A DNA stretch of 7,045 nucleotides from Bacilli bacterium (GTDB lineage Bacteria; Bacillota_I; Bacilli_A; RF39; UBA660), in assembly GCA_022793555.1 (NCBI GenBank), contig JAAWDB010000059.1, forward strand, positions 1-7,045, read 5' to 3'. The notes below the pieces were generated by a model. It was not told the DNA's origin. It saw only the letters and a program-made list of their open reading frames with translations, and searched no databases. Each line of letters begins with the position of its first letter. Positions within the stretch are counted from its first letter, which is position 1. Positions 1 through 6,302 of this stretch are shown here, piece after piece. The position numbers and the translations under genes are program-made.

Positions 1-1842
1 GTCTGTACGATGAACACTTACCCCTTCTCCTTTCGTAACATAACCTTTAATATCATCGCCCCATACTGGTTTACAGCACTTCGCTAAATTAACTAAAATA
101 TCCGTCGTACCTGCCACGATAATTTCACATTTACTACTATTTCTTTTCGATTGTTCACTTCGAGTTACCCGCTCAATTAAAAGATCTTCTACATTTTTCT
201 TCTCATCTTGCGATAATCCAATAATATATCCCGCCGTATATCTAAGTGATCCAATACTAAAATAAATCTCTGATAAATCCTTAAGTTTTAAATCATGACA
301 TATCTTTTTAACTTGTTCAGCATTTAATACCGAATCAAATGCTAATTTTCGTTTACGCACTTCTTTCTCAAAAATTTCTTTTCCTTTATTAATATAAAAT
401 TCACGTTCTTGTTTACTAAAATAAGATTTAATCTTATTGCGTGCATGACTTGTTTTAACAAAATTTAACCACTCTTTACTTGGCGAACCATTCGGATTCG
501 TTTTAATTTTAATAATATCATTATCTTGAAGTTCATAATTTAGGGGCACAATATTATCATTAACGATAGCTCCCACCATATGATCTCCAACATCCGAATG
601 AATTCGATAAGCAAAATCAACAGGAGTAGCGTTAAGAGGAAGTTCCACCACATCGCCTTTTGGGGTAAAAACATAAATAAATTCATTTAAAAAATCTTGT
701 TGCACGGAAGATTCAAACTCTGCATCACTTAAATCTGTGTTAGCTTCAATTAAACTTCGAAACACCTCAAGTTTTTGTTCCATCATATTTTGAACCTTTT
801 TGGTCCCCTTTTCTTTATAAGACCAATGAGAAGCAATTCCCTTTTCCGCAATTTCATCCATCTCCCAAGTTCGGATTTGAACTTCGAAACGGTGCCCATC
901 TACGCCAAACACTCCCGTATGCAAACTTTGATATAAATTTTCTTTTGGCATCGCAATATAATCTTTAAATCTTCCAGGAATTGGCCGATACTTTGCATGA
1001 ATAAGTCCAAGTGCCGTATAACAGTCACTTACTTTATCAACAATAATACGCATGGCTAAAATATCATAAATACTATTCCATTTCTTACCATTATTCAGTT
1101 TATTATAAATACTATAAACACTTTTGACGCGACTTTTAATATAAAACTTAATATCATGTTCAATTAAAATATTACTAATCGAATCCTGCATTTCCAAAAG
1201 AACATCCTTTAACTCTTCTTGTGTTTGATCTAGCCGTTCTAAAATATCCTCATATACTTCTGGTTTTAAACACTTAAGTGACAAATTTTCAAGTTCACTT
1301 TTGATCGAATTAATTCCTAATCGATGGGCAATTGGAACTAAAACACTCATCGTTTCATTTGCTTTTTGTTTTCTCTTTTCATCCGTTAAATACTCTGCGG
1401 TACGCATATTATGCAAACGATCTGCTAACTTAATAAATAAAACACGAACATCTTCTGCAATCCCCACCAAAACTTTTCGTAAATAAATAGCACTAGATTC
1501 AGAATGATCTGCTAACTCTAATTTATTAATTTTACTAATCGAATCGACAATATTTGCAATTTCACTACCAAATTTTTCTTCAAGTTCTTCCTTAGTCGTT
1601 CTAGAGTGATTAATCACTTCATGAAGGATTGCCGCTACAATGGTCGTAGCATCAACATTTAAACTGGTCAAAATATCAGCAACAGAAAGAGGATGTGTAA
1701 TAAAATCTTCTCCACTTAAACGTTTTTTACCCTCATGTCTTTCCCTTGCAAATTCATATGCTTCCTTTATTTTTAATGCTTCTTCTAAAGTAATTCGTTC
1801 CCCCAAAGACGCTAAAATACTATCTATTGTAATCAAATCCAT
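1..1842 (-). CDS. rel: RelA/SpoT-family (p)ppGpp synthetase, 3' end beyond window, hydrolase motif degenerate
   Basis: Long RSH enzyme of the stringent response, cytosolic, making (p)ppGpp from ATP and GDP/GTP. The first 614 residues are in the window and the reading frame is open to position 1. Domains in order: HD hydrolase-like (about 25-150; R41, H50 of THP, H74, D141 of LADRLHNMRT), synthetase (about 235-345; D260 of YDILAMR, RFKD at 291-294, Y304, E320 of EVQIRT), TGS (about 388-448), helical region, and the CC motif (AKCCKPV, C589-C590). The C-terminal ACT/RRM domain is cut off by the window edge. Seen: the usual HDxxED motif reads HEVINH (74-79), so residues aligned with D78, E81 and D82 of the Streptococcus Rel are E, N and H. 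The synthetase Asp and Glu are kept, though GRPKH reads SRVKS and NGYQS reads NLYQS. Inferred: synthesis retained, hydrolysis weak or lost. The ATG lies one base after the stop of the upstream hydrolase gene, whose last codons supply the AGAGGA ribosome binding site. Confidence 0.96.
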   Translation of the reverse strand, partial: MDLITIDSILASLGERITLEEALKIKEAYEFARERHEGKKRLSGEDFITHPLSVADILTSLNVDATTIVAAILHEVINHSRTTKEELEEKFGSEIANIVDSISKINKLELADHSESSAIYLRKVLVGIAEDVRVLFIKLADRLHNMRTAEYLTDEKRKQKANETMSVLVPIAHRLGINSIKSELENLSLKCLKPEVYEDILERLDQTQEELKDVLLEMQDSISNILIEHDIKFYIKSRVKSVYSIYNKLNNGKKWNSIYDILAMRIIVDKVSDCYTALGLIHAKYRPIPGRFKDYIAMPKENLYQSLHTGVFGVDGHRFEVQIRTWEMDEIAEKGIASHWSYKEKGTKKVQNMMEQKLEVFRSLIEANTDLSDAEFESSVQQDFLNEFIYVFTPKGDVVELPLNATPVDFAYRIHSDVGDHMVGAIVNDNIVPLNYELQDNDIIKIKTNPNGSPSKEWLNFVKTSHARNKIKSYFSKQEREFYINKGKEIFEKEVRKRKLAFDSVLNAEQVKKICHDLKLKDLSEIYFSIGSLRYTAGYIIGLSQDEKKNVEDLLIERVTRSEQSKRNSSKCEIIVAGTTDILVNLAKCCKPVWGDDIKGYVTKGEGVSVHRTD

Positions 1843-1843
1843 T

Positions 1844-2497
1844 TTAATCTTCCTCTTCCAATTTTGTTTTATAAAATATTTTACAAGCAATGTTAGAATC
1901 TAAATACCGTTTAAAGTTTTGCGCATCCATAAGACTACCCACAACACTTAAATAATGAGTTGGTACTGCCAAATGAGGACGAATCGTATTGGCAAGTCTT
2001 GCCGCTTCTCTTGCATCCATTGTATAAGTCCCTCCAACCGGTAAAAAAACAACATCTGCTTTAATTTTTTGATTTTCTACTAAATTATCTGTATCACCCG
2101 CAATATAATAAACCACTTGATCCATTTTTAAAACATAACCAAGCCACTGATTTTCTTTTTTATGATATTCTTTATCCCGATTACAAGCAAGTACAGTTTG
2201 AAAAGACATATCCGTAAAAAAATACTCTTCATAAGGTTTTACCACTTGAATATGATCTTCAAAAATACCAATATCCAATAATTCTTCAAAAATTTCTTTT
2301 GGTACAATAAAATTAGTGTGATCATTTTTTACTTTTAAAATATCTATCAAAGAAAAATGATCCCAATGCGGATGTGTTATAAAAACAAAATCTGCATCAC
2401 TACGCTTTTCCGGAATTTGAAAGGGATCAAAATAAATCACCAAGCTACCCCGCAAACAAATGGCATTATTACTAAAAACGGTAATTGGTTCATTCAT
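1844..2497 (-). CDS. UlaG-like metallo-beta-lactamase-fold metal-dependent hydrolase
   Basis: Cytosolic MBL-fold hydrolase of 217 residues, of the UlaG-like group (COG2220 type). Visible metal-site motifs are THPHWDH (H42, H44, D46, H47), H112 in a YHKK segment followed by WLGY, GDTD (D135), and PTHY (H181). The segment PVGGTYTMDAREAA (153-166) is typical of this subgroup. No signal peptide or membrane span is seen, and the length is normal. A GGGAGG ribosome binding site (2506-2511) lies 8 bases before the ATG, directly after the stop of the comN-like gene, and the stop is one base before the rel ATG, so it is the middle gene of a three-gene operon. The substrate is unknown. Members of the wider family act on phosphodiesters, lactones and other compounds, so the fold does not settle the reaction. 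A link to nucleotide metabolism is suggested only by its coupling to rel. Confidence 0.9.
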   Translation of the reverse strand: MNEPITVFSNNAICLRGSLVIYFDPFQIPEKRSDADFVFITHPHWDHFSLIDILKVKNDHTNFIVPKEIFEELLDIGIFEDHIQVVKPYEEYFFTDMSFQTVLACNRDKEYHKKENQWLGYVLKMDQVVYYIAGDTDNLVENQKIKADVVFLPVGGTYTMDAREAARLANTIRPHLAVPTHYLSVVGSLMDAQNFKRYLDSNIACKIFYKTKLEEED

Positions 2498-2512
2498 GAA
2501 TCATTCCTCCCA

Positions 2513-2761
2513 TTAAAATTTTGCTTTTTTCTTCTGTACATAAATATCTATCAAATGATTCTCTGTATTTAAAATATCTTGAACCATATCAAAAAGGGTT
2601 AAATTAACACCACGATTCCATTTATTAACGCAAAAATATTCCCAAATATCTTTGACATCAATATAAATCATATGATTTTGATGAAGTTCCCTCTTTTTCG
2701 ATTTTAAAGCAGGTAACAAACGATTATAAAGTTCCTCTAAAGAAGAAAATGTTTCATCCAT
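2513..2761 (-). CDS. comN: ComN-like post-transcriptional regulator
   Basis: Small cytosolic protein of 82 residues resembling the Firmicutes ComN/YrzD post-transcriptional regulator family. In Bacillus subtilis, ComN acts on comE mRNA and is linked to cell poles and division sites. Matching features are LLPALKSKKRE (15-25), the IWEYF segment (39-43) with a following KW (47-48), and LFDMVQDIL (56-64), the LHEIVQDIL-like core of the family. The start is supported by an AAGAGG ribosome binding site about 7 bases upstream. It is the promoter-proximal gene of the operon with the MBL hydrolase and rel, and is divergent from the SpoVB-like gene. From memory, comN, spoVB and relA also lie near one another in Bacillus, which strengthens the call. 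No competence genes are in the window, so its RNA target here is unknown. Confidence 0.75.
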   Translation of the reverse strand: MDETFSSLEELYNRLLPALKSKKRELHQNHMIYIDVKDIWEYFCVNKWNRGVNLTLFDMVQDILNTENHLIDIYVQKKKAKF

Positions 2762-2843
2762 ACTGACGCCTCTTTTCTTAAATTTTAAATCTTTGCATAC
2801 ATTTATTATATATCAAACCAAAATTTTAGAAAAGGAGAAAAAC
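2762..2843. promoter_or_regulatory. Divergent intergenic region, comN-MBL-rel operon and spoVB-like gene
   Basis: This 82-base A/T-rich gap separates two outward-reading units and must hold both promoters. On the minus strand a TATAAT lies at 2805-2810, about 45 bases before the comN-like ATG. On the plus strand overlapping TATTAT (2804-2809) and TATATA (2807-2812) can serve as -10 elements. No convincing TTGACA box stands at 16-18 bases from either, so exact promoters are uncertain. The shared A/T core means the two polymerases would compete for the same DNA. Confidence 0.45.
2831..2837 (+). promoter_or_regulatory. Ribosome binding site fixing the spoVB-like start
   Basis: AAAGGAG lies 6 bases before the ATG at 2844. 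An in-frame ATG at 2793 would add 17 residues but has no ribosome binding site, lies in the promoter region, and would put a charged stretch before the first membrane span. The 2844 start is therefore preferred. Confidence 0.85.
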
Positions 2844-4142
2844 ATGCGAAAAAATAAATTTATTACATCAACTTTAATTCTAATGGCCGGAGGAGCTATT
2901 ACCCGTTTACTTGGCTTTATCATTAAAATCATCTACACCCGAATGCTTGGTGAATCAGGAGTCAGTCTTTATTCCATTGTCATGCCAACCTATTCTCTTT
3001 TAATTACTCTGGCTTCTCTTTCTCTTCCCATATCCATTAGCAAAATCATTGCCGAAAGAAAAATTAGAAGTACAAAAGTATTATTATCATCAACTTTCAT
3101 TATCTTTATTTTAAATATAATACTAATGGCGATCATGTTTTTAAGTAGCAAATTTATTGCCGTCCACCTTCTTAAAAACGAGCAATGTTATTATTTATTA
3201 ATTGCTATGACCTTAACTCTTCCTTTTATTAGCATTTCATCCATTTTAAAAGGATATTTTTTTGGTCGTCAGCGTATGATTCCAAACACTATCTCCAATA
3301 TTTTAGAACAAATTGTTAAAATTTTATTGATTTTATTTCTTCTTCCTTTCTTAGTTAAAAAATCACTTCTCATTGGCGTCATCGGTTTTATCTTATTTAA
3401 TATTGTTACCGAAATTGTAAGTATCGTCACCTTCCTTTGTTTTGCCCCCAAAAAATTTACCATTCAAAAAAAAGACATTCGGCCCGATCCTCACACATTA
3501 AAAGAAATTTGCGCCATATCACTCCCCACCGTATCTAGTCGTTTTATTGGAAACATCGGTTTCTTTTTAGAACCGATTATTCTAACCAATATTCTTTTAT
3601 TCGTCGGTTTCTCTAGCGATTATATTCTAAGAGAATATGGAGCCTATAACGCATATACGATTGCACTACTTACTATGCCAAGTTTCTTTGTTGGAGCGGT
3701 TTGCTCATCATTGATTCCAGAAATTAGTAAATACTTAGGAGAAAGAAATCACATCATGATTAAACGGCGTTTTTGGCAAGCTATGATTTTTTCCTTTGCT
3801 ATCGGATTTACATTCTCCATCCTTATCTACTTTTATCGCGAACCCCTTCTTCGTATCATTTATAATACAAACCAGGGCGCTGATTATTTAAAAATTCTTG
3901 CTCCTGTCTTTGTCTTATTCTACCTAGAAGCTCCCCTAATGAGCATGCTCCAAGCACTGGGACACTCGAAAGAAACAATGAAAATAACTTTAATTGGTGA
4001 AATTATTAAAATTGGTAGTCTTTCCATCTTTTGTTTCTTAAAATTTGGACTTTACAGTTTAGTCTATGCCGAAATTATTAACATCTTTGTTGTTGTCTTT
4101 CTCAATATTAAAAAAATTAAGAAGATTGTTTTTTCCTCTTAA
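2844..4142 (+). CDS. SpoVB/MurJ-like oligosaccharide flippase (MOP superfamily)
   Basis: Polytopic membrane protein of 432 residues, of the MOP exporter superfamily, closest in appearance to Firmicutes SpoVB and YtgP/MurJ proteins that flip undecaprenyl-linked precursors such as lipid II across the membrane. Seen: an N-terminal ITRLLGFIIKIIYTRMLG segment (19-36) with the spaced arginines of the family, MPTYSLLITLASLSLPISIS, the GYFFGRQRMIP and NILEQIVK segments (about 138-160), and repeated hydrophobic helices throughout. It is shorter than SpoVB (about 500 residues), which suggests about 12 rather than 14 spans, with the C-terminal end reduced. The neighbouring comN-like and rel genes match the Bacillus spoVB neighbourhood. 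Spore formation cannot be inferred; a general cell-wall precursor or polysaccharide role fits equally well. It ends in a terminator hairpin that includes its stop codon. Confidence 0.87.
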   Translation: MRKNKFITSTLILMAGGAITRLLGFIIKIIYTRMLGESGVSLYSIVMPTYSLLITLASLSLPISISKIIAERKIRSTKVLLSSTFIIFILNIILMAIMFLSSKFIAVHLLKNEQCYYLLIAMTLTLPFISISSILKGYFFGRQRMIPNTISNILEQIVKILLILFLLPFLVKKSLLIGVIGFILFNIVTEIVSIVTFLCFAPKKFTIQKKDIRPDPHTLKEICAISLPTVSSRFIGNIGFFLEPIILTNILLFVGFSSDYILREYGAYNAYTIALLTMPSFFVGAVCSSLIPEISKYLGERNHIMIKRRFWQAMIFSFAIGFTFSILIYFYREPLLRIIYNTNQGADYLKILAPVFVLFYLEAPLMSMLQALGHSKETMKITLIGEIIKIGSLSIFCFLKFGLYSLVYAEIINIFVVVFLNIKKIKKIVFSS

Positions 4143-4149
4143 TTTTTTT
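4111..4149. terminator. Bidirectional intrinsic terminator between convergent genes
   Basis: TTAAGAAG (4117-4124) pairs with CCTCTTAA (4135-4142) around a 10-base loop, with 7 of 8 pairs matched. Seven T follow on the plus strand (4143-4149) and six T follow on the minus strand (4116-4111). The single A-C mismatch of the plus RNA becomes a G-U pair in the minus RNA, so the hairpin works better leftwards. It can end both the spoVB-like gene, whose stop it contains, and the facing gene that stops at 4152. Confidence 0.7.
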
Positions 4150-4151
4150 AT

Positions 4152-4646
4152 TCATGAGAATAATTCAAAAGTAACCTCTTGCAAAAAAACATTTTGATAC
4201 TGCTTAGGCTGAATCGTCACCCGATAATTTTCTCGCTCATTTTCACTTTGACGATACTCGTAATAAATGATATCACCATCATCGCCTTGAATCCTTTGAA
4301 ACTTTCGTTTTAATTCTTTTAAACCAATATATTTTTGCTCTAGTATAAAAGAAAGTGGTGCTTTTGTGTTGCCATATTTCACAAAAACATTGGAAACACA
4401 AATTCCTCCATAAACGACACCATCATATTGAAACAATTTCTGATAATCATCCACACAATTAGCGACTGGTTCAATTTCCAACACAAAATCCGTATAATCT
4501 TTCACATATTTTAAACGTTCAGGAACTTGTATTTGAAATAAATAGCTCACCAAGAAAAATAACACGACCGCAATGGCCATTAAACCAAGGATAAATGTAA
4601 GACTACTCATACCAACGATTTTAAAAATCCGTTTTCTATTTTTCAT
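4152..4646 (-). CDS. Membrane-anchored protein of unknown function
   Basis: I do not recognise this 164-residue protein. It has a basic N-terminus (KNRKR), one long hydrophobic segment (about 11-37) acting as an uncleaved anchor or signal, then a soluble domain of about 125 residues predicted to lie outside the cell. Two cysteines (C64, C83) fall in the outer domain; there is no lipobox cysteine. The domain alternates short hydrophobic strands and charged turns, as a small beta-rich fold would. The start is taken at the ATG at 4646 because GGAGG lies 8 bases upstream; an in-frame GTG at 4661 overlaps that ribosome binding site and is unlikely. It has its own extended -10 promoter and faces the spoVB-like gene, so it appears to be a single-gene unit. 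Confidence 0.75.
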   Translation of the reverse strand: MKNRKRIFKIVGMSSLTFILGLMAIAVVLFFLVSYLFQIQVPERLKYVKDYTDFVLEIEPVANCVDDYQKLFQYDGVVYGGICVSNVFVKYGNTKAPLSFILEQKYIGLKELKRKFQRIQGDDGDIIYYEYRQSENERENYRVTIQPKQYQNVFLQEVTFELFS

Positions 4647-4654
4647 ACATTTAA

Positions 4655-4659
4655 CCTCC
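4655..4659 (-). promoter_or_regulatory. Ribosome binding site deciding the 4646 start
   Basis: GGAGG lies 8 bases before the ATG at 4646. The upstream in-frame GTG (4661) shares bases with this site and lies only about 8 bases after the -10 element, too near for a leader with its own ribosome binding site. The ATG is therefore the start. Confidence 0.8.
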
Positions 4660-4669
4660 ACTTTAAATC

Positions 4670-4678
4670 ATTATAACA
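4670..4678 (-). promoter_or_regulatory. Extended -10 promoter for the unknown membrane protein
   Basis: The minus strand reads TGTTATAAT, a perfect -10 hexamer with the TGn extension used by vegetative sigma factor promoters. No good -35 box is present at 16-18 bases, which the extension can compensate for. Transcription would start near 4663, giving a leader of about 17 bases before the ATG at 4646. Confidence 0.65.
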
Positions 4679-4721
4679 CCCAAGCCAAAAAAATTAAATT
4701 CTTTTCTTAAGCCCAAATGAA

Positions 4722-4751
4722 ATTTACACAATATTAATACATTATATAAAT
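4722..4751 (-). other. A/U-only 13-bp hairpin in the leftward transcript
   Basis: The minus strand from 4751 to 4722 folds into a 13-pair stem with a 4-base ATTA loop, with three G-U wobbles and no G-C pair. On the plus strand the wobbles become A-C mismatches, so only leftward RNA folds. It lies in the 151-base gap after the thioredoxin-like gene and lacks a following T run, so it is a poor terminator; it might be a 3' end structure. A TATAAT also lies inside it on the minus strand. In such A/T-rich DNA chance is possible. I see nothing else in 4679-4797. Confidence 0.3.
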
Positions 4752-4797
4752 TTTTCTAATTTTCTTGACTCTTCTTTTTTATTTCATGAGGACAAAA

Positions 4798-5517
4798 TTA
4801 TTCACAAGCATCAGTAGTACATGTTGTAGGATGAAAAGCTTTCTCAATCATCTTCTCATAAATACTGTATAGCTCTCCTTTTTGATCATCCGTCAACAAA
4901 CTATATTTGGTTTGTCCATCACTTAAAGAAACGGTTCCAACATGAGTATCCACAATTTTTCCATTTCGTGAGGTAACTACAAAAGGCATATAAATCCGTT
5001 TCTCGTGTGTATCATATTTTACTCCCTTTTCATCGGTTAGAATATAATCGCGCAACTCTTCCTTTAAAAAATCCAATAATGCATAATAACCATCACTACC
5101 ATTTACCGTTTTTACTAAATTGCCATCTTGAATCTCAAAAGTATCTTTCTCTGCATCCAAATTCAAATAATAAACAGGATCTACATTTTTCTTTGTTGCA
5201 GCATCAATTAAAACTGGAACGGCATTCCGACACCATGGACACCAATTTGCTCCAACATATAAAATAGCGGTTTCATTTTTTAAAACCTCTAATGCTTCTG
5301 CACAATCTACATAACGAATCGGATTATCTTTTGGAATATCAATCACATTATATACAGCACCATCACTTTCACGAATCGTTCCATTTAATGACTCATACTC
5401 CTCTTTAAATTTCTGTGCATCACCAAAAGAACTCTTAAAAATAAAATACCATCCCAAGAATCCGATTAACAAAATTCCTATGACAGCACCTATCATAATC
5501 CATTTTTTCTTATTCAT
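4798..5517 (-). CDS. Membrane-anchored extracytoplasmic thioredoxin-like protein
   Basis: Protein of 239 residues with a basic start (NKKK), one membrane span (about 6-26), and an outer domain with a thioredoxin fold. Seen: VGANWCPWC (88-96, active-site pair C93/C96) and a probable cis-proline P178 in YMPF. It resembles the bacteriocin-transport-accessory/TlpA-like thioredoxins of Firmicutes, which act as thiol oxidoreductases outside the membrane. There is no lipobox, so anchoring is by the span. Unusual features: a further cysteine (C72) before the fold and a C-terminal pair CTTDAC (C233, C238) at the last residues, which could act as a second redox or resolving pair. A GAGGTG ribosome binding site lies about 5 bases before the ATG. 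It follows the cysteine-rich XRE regulator by 66 bases, partly separated by a terminator-like hairpin. The substrate is unknown; no bacteriocin or cytochrome gene is nearby. Confidence 0.85.
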   Translation of the reverse strand: MNKKKWIMIGAVIGILLIGFLGWYFIFKSSFGDAQKFKEEYESLNGTIRESDGAVYNVIDIPKDNPIRYVDCAEALEVLKNETAILYVGANWCPWCRNAVPVLIDAATKKNVDPVYYLNLDAEKDTFEIQDGNLVKTVNGSDGYYALLDFLKEELRDYILTDEKGVKYDTHEKRIYMPFVVTSRNGKIVDTHVGTVSLSDGQTKYSLLTDDQKGELYSIYEKMIEKAFHPTTCTTDACE

Positions 5518-5555
5518 TTTTTCACCTCAAGAAAAAAGTAGCATAAAATAAACCC

Positions 5556-5590
5556 AAAAAAAAGAAACGTTTCGTAGAATATACTAAACG
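5556..5590 (-). terminator. Probable intrinsic terminator after the XRE gene
   Basis: In the leftward RNA CGTTTAG (5590-5584) pairs with CTA (5577-5575) and AACG (5571-5568), with a 6-base loop and a 3-base bulge. TTTC and then eight T (5563-5556) follow. The same bases contain a perfect palindrome GAAACGTTTC (5564-5573) and an alternative 6-pair hairpin at 5585-5599 that overlaps the end of the gene. The start of the thioredoxin-like gene is only 39 bases downstream, so this may be a partial terminator that lowers its expression. Confidence 0.45.
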
Positions 5591-6297
5591 CTCCGTTTAC
5601 TACCACATTGTAAAATCTCCAATGGGATGTTATAAGAAATATATTGATTTTGCGCATTTAATAAACGAATATCCAAATAAAGATTTTGACAATCATTTTT
5701 TTGACATGAGCAAGAATAGTCATCTAAACGAAACTCAATCATGGAAAGTAAATCGGCCATGGTTTCCCCTCCTAAATTTTTGGAATCATTCCCACACGTA
5801 CTAATTTTCTTACTTGTTTCTCCATTTTCTTCATACAAGGTACAAACCATTCCATAATATCGTTCATCATTATCTGGTAAATATTTTACATCCGAAATAA
5901 ACAACGATTTTTTATCTTCATTATACGCCATAACTCCTTTTAAAGAAAAAGATGCGTGCTGACTTTCTAATGATGAAAATTGAAAACTATTATCTTGTTT
6001 CGGAAATAACCACCAAATCCCTAAAAATAACAAAAATAAAAATAATACACAAAAAAGCCATGTTTTACTAAAGCTTTTTTCCTTTTCCTTAATATGGCCA
6101 TTTAACATATCTTGAATATCTACTTGAAAATAATTACTGAGTTCTTTTAATAATTCTAAATCTGGGATTCCTCGTCCATTTTCCCATTTACTAACTGCCT
6201 GTGAAGTAACATGAAGTTGTTCGGCTAGTTCCGATTGCGTTAAATTTAATTTTTTTCGTTGTTCGAAAATAAATTGACCTATTTTCTCTCTATCCAT
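5584..6297 (-). CDS. XRE-family regulator with one membrane span and a cysteine-rich outer domain
   Basis: Transcription factor of 237 residues. An N-terminal XRE/SinR-type helix-turn-helix (about 6-62) shows QRKKLNLTQSELAEQL, VTSQAVSKWENGRGIPD and LLKELSNYFQVDI. A basic linker and a hydrophobic span (about 80-98) follow, and then a C-terminal domain of about 135 residues. With the DNA-binding part inside, the C-terminal domain lies outside the membrane. It carries six cysteines (152, 168, 196, 198, 203, 231), with CSCQKNDC as a tight cluster, plus C83 in the span. I do not recognise the outer domain. The start is taken at 6297, with GGTGA 5 bases upstream; an ATG at 6309 has no ribosome binding site and lies at or before the expected transcription start. 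Inferred: a one-component sensor passing an envelope signal, perhaps thiol state or metal, to DNA; its targets may be the adjacent thioredoxin-like gene and itself. Confidence 0.85.
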   Translation of the reverse strand: MDREKIGQFIFEQRKKLNLTQSELAEQLHVTSQAVSKWENGRGIPDLELLKELSNYFQVDIQDMLNGHIKEKEKSFSKTWLFCVLFLFLLFLGIWWLFPKQDNSFQFSSLESQHASFSLKGVMAYNEDKKSLFISDVKYLPDNDERYYGMVCTLYEENGETSKKISTCGNDSKNLGGETMADLLSMIEFRLDDYSCSCQKNDCQNLYLDIRLLNAQNQYISYNIPLEILQCGSKRSV

Positions 6298-6302
6298 ATC
6301 TT

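Noticed and set aside
1301..1903. Plus-strand open frames of 61 and 87 codons
   Set aside because: They lie opposite the rel gene, which is a full match to the RSH family, and have no ribosome binding site or recognisable motif.
2357..2572. Plus-strand open frame of 71 codons
   Set aside because: It is antisense to the MBL and comN-like genes, and its content is explained by them.
3269..3463. Minus-strand open frame inside the spoVB-like gene
   Set aside because: It is a shadow of a clear membrane protein on the other strand with no start signals.
4764..4790. TTGACT as a plus-strand -35 box
   Set aside because: No -10 hexamer follows at 16-18 bases and no plus-strand gene lies downstream.
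5007..5267. Plus-strand open frame of 86 codons
   Set aside because: It is antisense to the thioredoxin-like gene, with a composition typical of a frame shadow.
5564..5573. GAAACGTTTC palindrome as a CcpA cre site
   Set aside because: It only partly resembles the cre consensus, and the adjacent T run favours a terminator; kept only as part of the hairpin finding.
5622..5804. Plus-strand open frame of 60 codons
   Set aside because: It is antisense to the XRE outer domain and has no supporting signals.
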